A stretch of 64,000 nucleotides of DNA from Capillidium heterosporum (taxonomy: Eukaryota; Entomophthoromycota; Entomophthoromycetes; Entomophthorales; Capillidiaceae). Location of the stretch: NCBI GenBank assembly GCA_016630905.1, contig WBMQ01000010.1, forward strand, positions 1,364,001 through 1,428,000, given 5' to 3'. How positions within the stretch are numbered: position 1 is the first letter of the stretch; each line of letters begins with the position of its first letter. The position numbers were made by a program, and so were the translations under genes. The notes beneath the pieces were generated by a model. That model saw only the letters and a program-made list of their open reading frames with translations. It ran no database searches and was not told the DNA's origin. Shown one piece after another: positions 24,433 to 38,025 of the stretch.

Positions 24433-26244
24433 ATGACAACTCCAGGTAACCCACCACAATTACAACCTCCAATCTAACTCCCAAACAATAGCAGATCCGG
24501 AAGCCCAACCCAACTTCCTCCTCAGGCTGATCTTGAAGCACTACGGTGTAGTCAAATACGAACGTAGCGACAAGCAGATCGAACGGGAAAAGTTCCTACT
24601 CCCAGGTGTCAAATTCAATAGATGGTACCTGTTCCCAGCCGCTGTTTTACTACAGTTTTGCTGCGGTTCCCTGTACGCTTGGTCCGTCTACAACGTACCT
24701 ATCGATACCTTGATTTACGGAGAGAACCGTCAGGTAGCTCCAATCACTTTCTACATCGCTGTTGGCTGTTTTGGTCTCTCTACTTCGCTTATGGGTCCTT
24801 GGTTGGAAGTAAGTATATAGCAATTTTAAATTTTGGATTACAGTTTCAGTTGTATGGATATTAATTCTTAAAATAGCGCCATGGACCCATGATATCAGGA
24901 CTTTTAGGTTCTAGCTTATTTTTGATCGGTAATCTGTTGACGGCGTTGGCTCTCTATACCAAGCAGATGTGGTTGGTATTTATTGGATACGGTGTCGTTG
25001 GTGGTTTCGGTTTAGGTCTCTGTTACATCACACCAGTTTCCTCCTTGCAAAAATGGTTCCCTGACAAGCGTGGTTTAGGTTCCGGTTTCGCAGTTTGTGG
25101 GTTTGGTGCCGGTTCTATCGCCATCGCCCTTGTACCTCTACCTCTCAGTAAGATAGTCGGTCTACCTCTAGTTTTTGTCATTTTGGTAAATATTTTAAAA
25201 AAATTGGAGTTGACCTAGTTTCTAGGGATGCTGTTTCTTTGTCGTCATGACTTTGAGTTCCCTAGTACTGCGATCCCCGCCACCAGGGTACGTCGTCAAC
25301 GGTCTGACTTCGGATCGTGAAGCTGTTGAGCCGGTTACTCCTACTGACTTTGAAAAGGCTATGTCCACTGGTAAAGATGTGGAAGCCAACGCTCAATCCA
25401 CCAACGAACCTACCATCATAAAGTTAACTTTGATCGAATCGTTGACCTCCCGTGAGTTTGGTGTTATGTACGTCATGTTCTTTGCCAACGCCATCTTTGG
25501 TAAGTCACCATCATTTATTTTGTCTTTAACTCCATATCTTTTGTAATAGGTCTAGTCGTAATCTCGCGTCTCAGTAACATGATAACATCCATCTTCGGCC
25601 AAGATCCCACCGTAGCCTCAACCATCGTATCTATCAACGGTGGCTTCAACTTGTTTGGCCGACTCTTCTTTTCCATCTTGTCCGATTACATTGGCCGTAA
25701 ACCGTGCTACCTCATCATGTTGAGTTTCCAATTAGTAATTCTAGGTTGTTTCGCCACCATAACAACAGCCCGCGCCTATTGGCCCTTTGTTGTCGTTATG
25801 TGGATTTTAACTGCCTGCTACGGCGGTGGTTTTGGTGTCATCCCCGCTTTCCTAAGTGATATGTTCGGCTCCTCCAACATCGGTGCTTGCCACGGCATCA
25901 TCTTGACGGCTTGGTCCTTAGCTGGTGTAGGTGGTGGCTTAATCTTCACTGCCATCTACGATTCTCTTTTGGCCTCAGGATATACCAAAGCCGACCCCGA
26001 ACCTTATCAAATCAATGTGTGGTGGATCTTTGCCATCGTGGCTATCGGCTGGATCACTTTCCTCTTCTTGAGGGTTACTATTAGGGATCGCTTGCTACCT
26101 GCCAAACAAGGAGAAATCTTTAGGCTACGCATCCTGGGCCGTATCTTTAGAGCTTCTTATCATGAAGGCCTCAAATCGGAGTACCTTACCAAGGCTCAAG
26201 AGGAACAGGAGTGGGAGCAGTACTTGCAAGTTCGGAACCAGTAG
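24433..26244 (+). CDS. MFS transporter, oxalate/formate antiporter (OFA)-like
   Basis: Twelve-TM major facilitator related to the OFA/monocarboxylate group; substrate unknown, likely an organic anion. Five exons: 24433-24445, 24492-24808, 24877-25185, 25226-25499 and 25550-26244, about 535 residues. The first exon has only 13 nt (MTTP and one base). Visible features: RWYLFPAAVLLQFCCGSLYAWSVY (TM1, typical OFA), GLGLCYITPVSSLQKWFPDKRG (OFA signature WFPDKRG), RSPPPGYVVNG after TM6, NGGFNLFGRLFFSILSDYIGRK (MFS loop motif) and a basic C-terminal tail. Introns are 40-68 nt with GTAA donors and TAG acceptors. No frame break is present. The region is also open in other frames but those have no homology-like content. 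Confidence 0.9.
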
Positions 26245-26639
26245 TTTCATTTTGGCGAAATGTATGGCATATGGAGATTATATTTGCTCCCAGTTTTGAT
26301 TTTTAATTGATATATCATTAAAATTTAACCTTTTACATTGAAGCTTTGTTCTATGTATAAAATCTAGTATCCTTCGATCTATTAGTAGGTTTTACCTTTA
26401 TTACTAAATTTTTGAAGTGACTTGATCATAGGTCAAGTGGAAAACTTCCAACTTCCAGTTTGAGATCCAATTCGAAGTACATGACTTGCACCACATCTAG
26501 AATACAACGTGAGCTTCCTAAGTAGGAAATTAAAAGGGCCGTATGTTTGGAGCGGCAATTTAGTATGTGTGTGGGGATATCCTTAATATTTGAAGTAGGC
26601 AAATGGTATTTTCCAACTAATTATCAATTGAACACCCAC

Positions 26640-28480
26640 TTTGTTTAAATTTGGTAGATAGAAAAGCTTTTTGTTTTAATTATTTCTTACTTGCTGATTA
26701 TATATATAGCAACTAATAGGCTTATATACTTTATGATACTTAATCAAAGAATAAGGATGTATACAATCTTACTTTTATTAATAAAATTTTAAAAATAAAA
26801 CCTTTCAATAGCTTTAAAAGATTGGTAGTTTAAGTTTCTTATATGTAAAATTAAATAATACTTCAAGTATTAATAAGTTTATTCTAAATCATTTTAAAAT
26901 AGTTTCTTAACCTCAATTAGTAGTAGACTTTTATTTGTATACTTCTACTATTTTAATAACTAATAGCTATAAAGCCTTTATTTAAAGTATATTTATATAA
27001 TTTTTTAAAGTAATTAAATATTATATTTAAAACTTATAGTAAGTTATAAACTAATTTTTAAAAATAAAGAAATAAGGAAAATAAAATCTAATAATAATAT
27101 ATATGGCTAATATAATAATAATAATTAATTATAATTTTATTTCTTTTTGTTTTTATTTATTATTTTTAATATTTAAACCCTTTATTTATAACTATTTTAG
27201 TTACTAATCTATTTTATATTTTTAAGCTTTTTTACTAATTATTAGCTATATAGCACTAGATACTATATCTTTAATAATAATAAATTTACTAAAAGTAATT
27301 AGTATTAGTATAAATATTTTTATTAATTAATAAAACTTTAAATAATTTATAAAGTAGTTAATTATAAATAGAAATCTAATTTTTCTAGTATAACTACTAC
27401 TAAAATACTAAAAAAGTATTTTAAAAATGCTTTACCTTATTATTTATAGTAATTACTTATCTTTTAATTTAATTTTTAACTATAATTATTTTTAATAGTT
27501 TGATTTTATTTTTAGCTTATAAATAAAGCTTTATTTCTAATAAATCTTTTAATTATTAAATAGTATAGCTATATAGTTTAACTTTTTACTTTTTAGCTTA
27601 CTCTATTCTAACTTTTATAACTTATTTTTAGATAGTTTATATTATTAATATAGTAGTTAGTATTAGCTTTTAGTAAAAAGTATTTATAATAAATACTTAT
27701 TAGCAAAAGTTAACTAAAAAGCAATAGTAACTAATATTTTATAAAAGCTAATAAAATTAATTATAAAGCTATATAAAAAGAAAACTTGTACTTATAGCTT
27801 AATCTAAAAATAATAGATAGATAAGAGTTCTTTAATTATAGCTAAAAAACTAAAAAATATAGTTAAATTTATTAGTTTAAAAAGATTTTAAATTTTAGTT
27901 TAGTTTTATAATTTAGTATATATTAGTATAGCTTTATATCTTAAAAATACTAATTAATAGTTTTAAATTATATTATTATAAAAAGTTTATATTATACTAA
28001 TAGCAAAAGAAAGTATTAAATGATTTAAGATATTTATTTAATAATTACTTTATTACTAAGTTTATAGTAGGCCTTATATAACTATTAGTCTTTAATGGTT
28101 AGTATTCTAAATACTAATAACTATTATTTTTCTAATTTATTAATAACTTAAAGAATACTAAATAAAATGCTTAATTTATACTAAAGAAAAAGAAACTTTT
28201 AGTATTTTTAAAATAAATATTAAATTAATAATTTATAAATCTCAAATATAAGTTAAAATTTTTTATTTAATTTATAGCTAATATATAATAAGTATTATAA
28301 AAGATATACTAAATATACTAATATATATTATTATAAATTTATAATACTATAATACTTAATATAAGTAATATAGCTAACTTAATAATAGCTATATTTAATT
28401 TTATATCTTTTTCTTTTACTAATAAATAATATGCATTTTTACAACTTTACTTTATTATATCTTTTAAGGGATAAGATGTA
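26640..28480. repeat. Extremely AT-rich block, probable mutated transposon relic
   Basis: Base composition shifts abruptly to almost pure A+T with very frequent TA and no open frame, then returns to normal near 28480. It contains a degraded copy (27756-28125) of a repeat better preserved at 51322-51830. The flanks (26245-26640 and 28480-29223) are ordinary AT-rich spacer without a recognised gene. Confidence 0.7.
27756..28125 (+). repeat. Degraded copy B of a dispersed repeat
   Basis: Aligns in the same orientation with 51322-51760. In two ungapped blocks (27795-27825 against 51364-51394; 27986-28012 against 51571-51597) 16 of 17 differences are C to T or G to A, with this copy always the A/T one. 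The pattern is what repeat-induced point mutation or long-term methyl-C decay would leave. Confidence 0.75.
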
Positions 28481-29223
28481 AACTATCTTTTATATTGATT
28501 AGATTACTGATAATCAGCTTTGTAGATATACTTACATCTATACAGTAAATTTTTAATAAAACTTATAGACATACCAATGGATTAGAGTATATCGTACAAA
28601 TGTAAGTATATTTGTAAAGGATTGAATTTCACTATATTAAATAACTATTGATCTCTTTAATAGTTTATATACAAAGCTACTGTAAAGTTTGATAAAAGTA
28701 AATGATATCAAAAGCATTATAAAGAGCACTGTTCAAATATCAATACCGATAGTTTCCTTATTTGGTCAAGGCTACCAAATCAATCCAAGCCAAACAAAGT
28801 TTGACAAGGCAAAATCTTACCCAAAGAATTTCGATCAAAAGCAACTGATTCTACCAACCACGTTGTCGGCTCATCCACATTGCTTTGAGAAATAGGCTAA
28901 GGATTTGCAAAACCAAAGGATGTATGATATCATCCAATCAAATCCAGTAAATCAAATAGACTTCCACTACGTATCGACATCTTCATTTGGTATAGAATTT
29001 GATGGTCTCCAGGTAGTTACCTCCACCATCAATTAATTGCTTAACAAAAGCTGCAACCAGCTCCTTTTAAAAATAAAGCGCTTTTCAACAAAGACACTTT
29101 TTAAGTAGTTATAGAAATTCTAGTGGTATACAGACTACACCAGGTAATATTTTCAATTTATATACATGTGCCTAAATGTATAAACCTCTTGTCTAGAAAA
29201 CAAAAGAGATATAAACATCAACT

Positions 29224-30095
29224 ATGAGCGACTTGAACGAGCAAATTAAAACCTTTAGTTCTCAGGTCGAGGACAAGATTATGACTTACTCGCAACCCAT
29301 CAAGCCATATCTACCTTCATTGGCCCGCTTTCTTTTAGTAGTTACCTTTTATGAGGATGCCCTACGTATAATTATGCAATGGTCCGAGCAAAACTTTTAC
29401 ATGAAGCATCACCGTGGCTTCCCCAGTATTACTTCGGAAATCTTTTTAGGTTTAAACGTTATGGTAAGTTTATTTTAGTTATATAGCTTTTAACTTTATT
29501 TCAGTTTATGTTGGTATGTTCAACTTTGGCCGTCCAACGTAGATTTACCGAGTACGCTGTAGGTGGTTTGGTATTGGTAGTCATCTCCCAATGTTTAGGT
29601 TACGGTATGCTGTTCGAGTTCAAGTTCATCCTTTACAACTTTTCCATTGTTGGGGGTCTGCTTTTATTATTGTCGGAAAATATGCTAGCTAGCCGTAAGC
29701 AAGTGTTTGCTGGTCTGCCTTCAGTTACTCAGGTGGAAAAGTCCACTTATGTTTTGTTGGCTGGGCGTATCCTCTTAGTTTTCTTGTTCCTAGGCTTCAT
29801 CTTGGCTGGTGAGTGGTCCTTCATGCGTATAATTGTAGCTATTGTTGGTTTAGTAGCTTGCGTCATGGTCGTCATCGGCTTTAAAGCCAAATCATCGGCT
29901 CTGTTCATGGTCCTTTTCTTAAGTATTGTTAATGTCTTCATCAACAACTGGTGGTCCCTTTCTGATCATCACTTTGAGAAGGATCACATCAAGTACGACT
30001 TCTTCCAGACTCTGTCGACTGTCGGCGGGTTCCTATTGTTAGTCTCGGTTGGACCTGGTGGTCTCTCCATGGATGAGAAGAAGAAGGCCTTCTAA
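29224..30095 (+). CDS. Surf4/Erv29-family ER cargo receptor
   Basis: Multi-pass receptor that loads soluble cargo into COPII vesicles. Two exons, 29224-29463 and 29505-30095, about 276 residues. Typical Surf4 stretches: LARFLLVVTFYEDALRI near residue 40, QWSEQNFYM, and DFFQTLSTVGGFLLLVSVGPG near the C-terminus. The protein ends KKKAF, which puts lysines at -3 and -4, a COPI retrieval signal expected for an ER-Golgi cycling protein. The 41-nt intron splits the TM after LGLNVM; shorter internal TAGs are not used. No frame break. Confidence 0.94.
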
Positions 30096-30741
30096 TTCAA
30101 TCTTACATTTCGTGCTGCCTAGCATATCTGAGGTATATAAACATCTATTTTATGTTTTATTGGTTTGTATACGTTTAGACTTTAGTGATAGCTTTAGTCA
30201 AGTTTAGTTGGATACTTTTGATTTTGAAAAGCTTATAGATTTGGTTAGAATATACTTCAGTTCATAGTTTACTACTATCTTTATATATAGGATTACGCCA
30301 TAAAGTTAGAATGTCTTTTATAAAATACTTTATTTCATCCACATTTTCTATTATTTAATGTATTGATAGGTTGGCTGTACTACATGTTATAGATATCACC
30401 TATACTTCTACTTGTATAAGAGAGTTTTCTATAATATCAAAAGACAGTTTGGGATACAATAACAATCTATTTAGACTGCCTATATACATTAAAGCATATA
30501 TCTATTACATACCCTTCCTTTTAGATAGTACCCACCCATATTTCCTTTGAAGCTACTGTGGTTCTCTTATTGGACTTCAATTTCAATCAAATCCAAACTG
30601 CTGACGAGTGGTTTTGAAGATCCAATAAAATTTGCTTGCAAACCGGTATTTGATTGGCCGAGGTAAACTCATTTGAAAACGAACAGCTCACTAAATAAAA
30701 GTTCAAAGCTTTTAAATCGACAAACACATCTACCAACTAGC
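30096..30741. other. Intergenic, nothing recognised
   Basis: Spacer between SURF4 and OPA3-like genes on the same strand. Confidence 0.6.
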
Positions 30742-31572
30742 ATGGCTACATTGAAATTAGGATCCTTATTTGTGAAAACTTTAGCGAAACCGGGTAATAT
30801 TTTTTTAAAGTTTTGGATAGCCTTCCTAGGAATTTTATCTTAAATTTTTATTCAACTTTAAATAACGTTAGTATCGTTTTATTGAATATCCTGTATACCA
30901 GTGGCCAATTCGTTGAAGAAGCAGACAGCAAATAGCGAATTATTCCGCAAGTTTTGTATCGGTGTAGCTCAGGTAACTTTTCTTTAACTTCTAATGATAT
31001 CTAGCTTTCGCTAACTTAAATGTAGAATTCACATAGGCTAGAGATGCAAATAAAGATGAATTTCTTAGGCTATGAGAAAGAACGTATCCGACCGTTGTCG
31101 GAAGCTAGGTATTTTACCAATTCTGTTACTTTAAGCTAGGTACTGATAGCCTTGTATAGGGCCGTAGAATTGGGAAGTAACTTCCTTGGCGAGTTTTTAA
31201 TATTTTCAGTAGCAGCTTCTATAATTGGGTACGAGGCGTACCGCAGCAATGCCAAGGCCAAAGACAGAACTACCTTTGTCAATGACGCCATCGAAGATTT
31301 CAACTAAGCACTATGAGGAATACCAGCAGCAACGTATCGACAACGCCAATGCCATAAAGGAGTTACAAACCAAGTTGAAAGAGTTGGTTGACTTGAATAA
31401 GGAGACTTTGGAACTTGTTAAAGTATTGCAGACGGAGGGAAAGGGTAACGATAAGAAGGTTGTAGAGATCCAACAGAAGGTTTCAACGTTGATAGAAGAT
31501 AAGAACGACTTGAAGCCCAAGACAATATTGGAAAAGGTGAAGGAAGAGTTGAAGAAACCGGTTAAAAGATAA
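30742..31572 (+). CDS. OPA3-like mitochondrial membrane protein
   Basis: OPA3 family protein, associated with mitochondrial membranes and morphology. Four exons: 30742-30793, 30902-30972, 31026-31108 and 31160-31572, about 205 residues. Conserved features: GSLFVKTLAKPVANSLKKQT at the N-terminus, the RKFCIGVAQ..HRLEMQIKMNFLG block, VELGSNFLGEFLIFSVAA (the predicted membrane segment) and YEAYRSNAKAKDR. A charged coiled coil (KELQTKLKELVDLNKETLEL) and a Lys-rich tail follow. One +1 break at 31304/31305: AAC TAA G would stop the protein after EDFN, but skipping one base gives KHYEEYQQQ and the coiled coil. An AAC/AAT double-written codon explains it; a 31-nt intron from 31278 to 31308 is a weaker alternative, because it removes a conserved-looking segment. 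Confidence 0.85.
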
Positions 31573-34500
31573 TGGGTAATTCGACTATATTCTTTCTTTT
31601 AAAGTGTGTTTTTATAGAAAGCATTTAGTGCTAAAGTTTTTGAGTGCATGGCGTATTCCTTGCTGTGTTTAAACACTAATCCCTATAATAAAGGTTAACT
31701 TGTTAATTTACTAGTTATGTAGCGTTCATTTTATACTTTCTGTCTATAAGTTCTACATCATTAAAATACATACCTTTGCCATCTTTCCATACAGTTCAGT
31801 CAGCTATTAAAAATTAATAGATCCACCACTTTGAAAGTGAAAGCTTCCATATAATAAGGGAAATGTACAATCTAATTTGCTTCTATATATGAAACTGATG
31901 TAGACATAAGCAAAAGTTAGTACAACTTGTAGTTTAACTAAATGATATATTGGTATTTCCAATTCCTGTATAACTATGAAAGTGAAAGCTGTGGTTACCA
32001 ACCAGGTTCGTATACATTTAGCCTAGTCTACCTTGACTTTAATTTTCAGATTCAAGTCTTTTTAATCCGTTTGATCAAATTAATTTGCTTTTGATGTTCT
32101 CACTTAGAGGCTTAGTTGATCTGCTGTCTTCCTACATTTAGTAGGAACTAGTATAGCTAGCTTTGATACTGGCTAGTTTACTTTTGAATTTCGATTAAAA
32201 CTAAAGCTTATATGCAATATTTCAATTTTGGGATTTACTTTGATATATTGTATTAAAATTTAATATATGCCCATGTATGTATACTCTTGGAAATAAATTT
32301 ATGTCCTTGTCATATTGTAGCAGCTGCTTAGATATCGCCATTTCATTTGCTTACTTTTAGACAGATTCTGCCAAAACTCTCTTCCAATTCCCAATTCACC
32401 TGTCCCTAATTAACTTTTCGTTTTATTGAATAGTTTGTTTTTATATCAGCAGGTAAAAAATTCGCTTTATCTACTCAAGTTTTACTATTGATTCGAACCC
32501 AAATATCTAGTATTTGAGCCTCAATGTACTTCTATCTCAACTTTATATATATATATTTGAGGATCTGTATATCTGATAGAATGGTGATCTTCCTTTTAAT
32601 AAGCTCATCGAACTTTTCCATCAACTTTGAAAAACTAATTATCTAAAATAACTGTTGATGCCTGTAGTTTTTATTTAGATGGAACTGCACAGCATTTTAG
32701 GTAGCGCTTTGTAGCTTGCTCAGCTTATTGCATGCGATTTGGATTTGTACTGACGACATAAGTTTAGCTTAAAATCAAACTATATCTCCATCGGGCAGCT
32801 TATGCAATTAGGTGGGAGTGCATGGCTTCGATTCGATTCTAGTTTTGACATATATAGCTTATAACTCCGCCTAATATTGGCATGCTCTTGCAAAAGTTTT
32901 CAAAGTTTCGATGGAGGTATGAGTAGCTCATTTATAAATTAAAGTGTAATTTAGGCTTGTTTGGAAAAAGCCTTTTTCTTCATTTAGTAATTGAACTAAT
33001 TATTGATTTTCCCGACAATGTACATTATAAATGCGATGTAGCTGTGTTACTATGTTGGAAAACTGAACTCTAGTGTTGAAAAGTTAAAGTTGAAACCTTT
33101 CATCTATTTTAAACTAAAGCCATGAATTTATATCCAACTTTTACTGAACGAATGTGGTATCCATCTCGAGCCTATATTCTATTCTAAGGGAGACGTGCCT
33201 TTGCCTTGTAATAGATTTTTCAAGGGGGATGTAGCGCTACTCGTAATATTTTGCAAAAAGTTACGACCCTAGATGGAGATAATTTTACGAATCGAAACGG
33301 GATAGCTGCACTTATGACCTTTGTTCGAAATCCTTGAATATATGAAAAAGGTATAGGTTTTATGGATTTTGGGCTTACCATCGGCTTCTAAAAAGTTTAA
33401 CCAGGATGATATTTTGATATCTACTGCTGGTTTCTATTTAGTTGTCGTTTAAAAGTTGGTTTTGTTGCTTTGATGGAAGTAGTAACAGCCTCGCATTTAG
33501 GATAAATGTTTGGTTGTTGATGATGTACATTTTATAGTGACAGTTGAATAGTTTCTAATAGTAAAAGTGTGTCATAGGTATAAATATATGTTTGCCATAT
33601 GAGCGCCTTTTCCAAACATATGGATGTAGGTTCTTATAACCTTGGTGGTTTATTGAAACCAAACATCAGAAGTTGATGTACAGTTGCAAGTAGAAGGGCC
33701 GTACTAAAAAGTCCTACCGATTCAAAGTTCCAAAAATACATACTAATAGGTGGAGCGGTGGGGTTAAGTTTACCCTACACACGGAATTTACATTATACTT
33801 TCTAATTCCGCATACAGGGAGTTGTAGCATTGCCTTTCTAAATGGTACTACAAAAGCTGAAGGAAATGTAATCCAAAAAAAGTTCTAGTCTGGCAAGCTA
33901 ACTTGAATTTCATGGCTAGAATGAACAAGTAATCAATTTATCTGGGATCACATGTGGAAACAAGAATATTTGTGAGACTAATAGAATGTGTTCTATGAAT
34001 GAACAAATTTCATATCCTACATAGAAATTATTTATTACTTTGAAACGGGCCTACTTTGCTATTTCTGGAAAAAGCTACCGAAAGGCATTTATCCAAAATT
34101 TTATAAGGTTTTTCCAGTATGGGATTAAAAGCTACTAGAACTTGTATGTAGTGTCGAATTGAATACCCAAGTTTGCCAACAACCTACTTTTCTATATATC
34201 ACTGATCTAGGAATTCCTACTGAGCTACTCTTCCAATATAAATAGAGGATACTAAAATGGATACTGGTTGTTCATTAATGCCAAGCCCAGAACGCTTAGA
34301 CAGACTAAAGCTTCTTTTAATAGAAAGGATGTATTTAAATTTTAAATCCAAAGGCTATTTAAGTAGAATACATCTATTACATTGCTAGATTAGTATCTGT
34401 GTATCATTATATATACTTGCTTTTTACTTTATGTAGGCGTTCTAGTAGAGGTGATGTGTTTGGCCAATATATTGAAATTTGTGGGGAACTGCTTTTCGTT

Positions 34501-37500
34501 AGTACCTATCTCAGCCAATACAGTGCTTTCATATTGATAGCACTAATATTTAAAAGTTTAAAATGCTATCCTCCGTTCCTCTTATACAATCTATCTTCTA
34601 TCCCTTTGTTTGTAGAAATAAAGTTAGCCAAGTGAGACGGAGTTCGTACTTTGCTGCATCTTTACAGGCACTTTAGTATTGCCGTATACAAGGTTTCTCA
34701 TTTGATACCTGATAAACCTTTACAAAAACCAGTATAAATAAGTTATACATTAAAATACATATATATTCAAAAGTAACTCCCATAAACTTTTTGGTAGACT
34801 ATCGGTATACCAAGTATCAAGGTCGAATAGTTTACCATTACCCCTTTACGTACCATGACTAAAAATAATTTAGCTTTATTAATCGGCCTCGTTACTTCTT
34901 AGCGATATTTATGTATATCCTGCTACATAGTTTTGAACGTCATCTTCCATCCCAATATATATGTAAACAAGAGTAGTGCACTATTTTGAAGCAAGGGGCT
35001 GCATATACATTTATTTATAATTTGGACAGTTTAACCGTCCTCCTACACTTTAATCTGGCCATCCCTTGAGCTTCAAGGGCGAATCTAATAGGTGCAGAAA
35101 CATAGAACTTTTAGTAGATGAAAGAAATGTGATACGCCCCTTCCAATCCACCTGCAAATAATTTAAAATACCTATCTACTTACAAATGGTAACCTTTTCG
35201 CGATTTTCCCTACTTTGGTTATTGTTTATAACCAAGGGATGTTATCGAAAATCATTTACACTTTTTAACTCTAGAGCTTGAGATGTGATCAAGGACATTG
35301 AAAGCATTTTACTATGTAGGTGCATAGCAATTGATTTTGATAGGAATATTGGAAAAGGTGGCGGGCTACGATGCTCAATTTTAGTTTAGTTTGAATTCGT
35401 TTAGGATTCTTATTGGATGTAGGTTTCGGAAAGTGCCTATGGTAAATATGGGAGCTATGAGGCGATGGTCAGAACTAGGTAGGACGTTATACTACCTTTT
35501 GTAATTGAAATGTAGCAAGGGTTTGTTATTTTTAAATAAAGGAGTTGGTATTAGTAGTTCTGTTGTTGTCGAACTTTCTCAAGCTTTATATTTGAGCAAA
35601 AGTTGATGGGGAGCCGAGTAGTTGTAGTATTTTTAATAGTGCATGGGTAAGCAAAATTCAGATTTCGAATACTAGCTGTTTATATACGATAGTTAAGCCT
35701 ATCTAGATAAATATTGGTTTTAATTGGAGTTTCAAGCATTTAAGCAAAGAAAACCTTAAACTGTTTAAAGCCGATATAAATTGATTCTATATATGCGGGC
35801 CATTACTATGTTAAAAGATAAGATTGTAGTATATGCTATATATATTGTAACTATACAACGTTAACTGACCACAAGATCCCTTCACATTGTTTTTAAGGAG
35901 ATGCCTACATTTAAGCCAATCCTCTATCACATATATGCCATCTAACAACCAGCTTACAAATCTGCTCTTGCCGTTTTTACCCTAATTGAAGGCGTGTCAC
36001 TAGTGTGCTATCCCTTGAGCACAGCCATAAAGCGTTATTGTCCTCTAACCTTTGGAGCGGTAAGCTGCCTTACAAAGCTGGGCTCAAAGTTAAATTTAGG
36101 TGGCAGGTGTGTGGTGGATGGCGTGACCAAGATTACAATAAGTATCATGGACAAGTATACGGACTATGATTCAGTTTAGGAATAGAGCCAATATATTAGG
36201 TTGATTTCATCACGGTATCCACGTAGCATATATTATATATAGCTTTCCATCTGTGTTTTTGGTGAAAGAGGTAAACGATGGATCTAAAATAAGAAACTTT
36301 TATGCAATGGACAAATTTTCCGTACTGGTAGTGTCCAAAACTTTGTATACCGACTCTTATAGTTGTACGATGTAGCTGTGGTGGATAAATATGTTTGATG
36401 GTAGTATTCGGTCCATAAAAGTCTAGGCCTAAGTTGGATAAGGTAGGCATCCAAATTAAAGTGCGGTGGTAGAATATTAGTTTAGAAATATCAGGTTCAA
36501 ATTGAGATTTAAGTCAAGTTAGGATTTGCAGCGATATATATATAGTTATGCGGTAGCTATTGGTAAGATAATAGGGCCAAGCACTTATGGGGATTTTAAA
36601 CACCAAGGGTCAATCTTACTTCGCCTTATTCAAGCACAATATATCGAATAGTGATGTCGGATACTGGACAAAGAAGGCGGCTAGTGAACTTAGTGGAGTT
36701 TAAATGGATTCTCAGTCGCTTATTGCCACAACAAAGCTAAAAAGCAGCCTGCACCTTTATCAGTTAGAATCATCGCGAAAGGATGGAGTATTTCTACAGG
36801 ACTTATTCCAGTAAACGAGTTCAGTTAGTAATTAGAAGCTAGGTGCACATTTACCTCTAAATAAAAGTGTACTTTATAACGGATATTCGGTTGTAAGCCA
36901 TCAGTCAAAAGTGTAGCAAGATGGTATACAAATTTGGCGAGTACCCTGTCCATAAAATTTCGAATTGGAAGCTTGCCTCGCTTTTACCTCTCAATCGGGA
37001 AATTATTGGGAGCCGGTGGAACTAATTAGCAAGAATACCCTAATTCATTGTTCAAATGGAGATTAGCTTAGATTTGGCAGAAGTTAGGAATATCAGGATA
37101 GAAGCTTCGCTGTATCGGAATCAAATTTGGTGAGATGATAACCAATTCTTTGACCGCTGACATCTGCGCTATGTTATAAAATCATTTTGAGCAAATCTAT
37201 GTTCGAATCTTTAGTAGTGCCAACCAGCTGCAGAATACTGCTGGCAGTGTAAAAATACCCTAATTGCTATAAAAATAGGCTAATCAATATGGAAATTTTC
37301 AGTATTGTATGAAATTTAGTTCACTATGATGTCAACCCAAATCCAATCCAATCCAAGGTCACTGGGTAGCCCAAATCTAACTCCTTACCCCTAAAAGTAA
37401 TAGCCCAAGGTAATTGGCCAGGAACCTTGGCCCAATTACATTTGGCGCTGATTGGTAAGTAAGGTATAGCTAAAAGAGTATTTTGTAGGCTAGCACCTGT

Positions 37501-38025
37501 TTTATCCCTTAACTTCATAGAAAACGCTCATCAAAGGCTTTTGTATATTTGTAAAAACTCTTTTTATATTGTAAATTTTGTTGGCCACCTCAGTTTTACA
37601 AGTTACGGGTACATACAATCGCAACCTTTTACGCCCTGCCAAACCACTTCTTTCGATCAAACTAGTTTGGGAGTAAGGTAAACTATCCGTCCGACCCGAC
37701 GCTTTGTTTATTTTGAAAGCAACCACTTTGTGTAGCGAAAGGGGAAAGCCAACGCAGCTTTTATTCTATTACCCCTTTTACCTCAACAGTGCTGCTTTAT
37801 AAAGTTTTGACTTTTCCAACCTTTCTCGGACTTTGTACTAACCTACCTTCTTTTAACGACTTAGACGCTTCAGATACCTGCTAAGCACACTTGCCACGAA
37901 GGCTTTACTATATTACCAACTTCTATTCGTACTGACTGGATTCAGTGGTCGAACTTTTAACCAGCATATAATCTAGCTCGCATAGATACCAACTCTACAT
38001 ACATACAACCCGTGCACATACCCTT
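31573..38025. other. 6.4-kb stretch without a supportable gene
   Basis: Normal AT-rich composition, scattered stops in all frames. The longest open frames (34399-34635, 35994-36179, and 37324-37518 and 37502-37726 on minus) show no domain or coding-like codon pattern. A small spliced gene could be missed here. Confidence 0.5.

Noticed and set aside
31278-31308. 31-nt intron explaining the OPA3 break
   Set aside because: It would remove a coding-like segment (VNDAIEDFN) matching the family; the one-base explanation is shared with other genes. Kept only as an alternative.
32480-32500. tRNA B-box-like GATTCGAACCC
   Set aside because: No partner A box or cloverleaf can be drawn around it.
37324-37726. 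Two overlapping minus-strand open frames that might be exons
   Set aside because: No splice sites join them sensibly and no family is recognisable.
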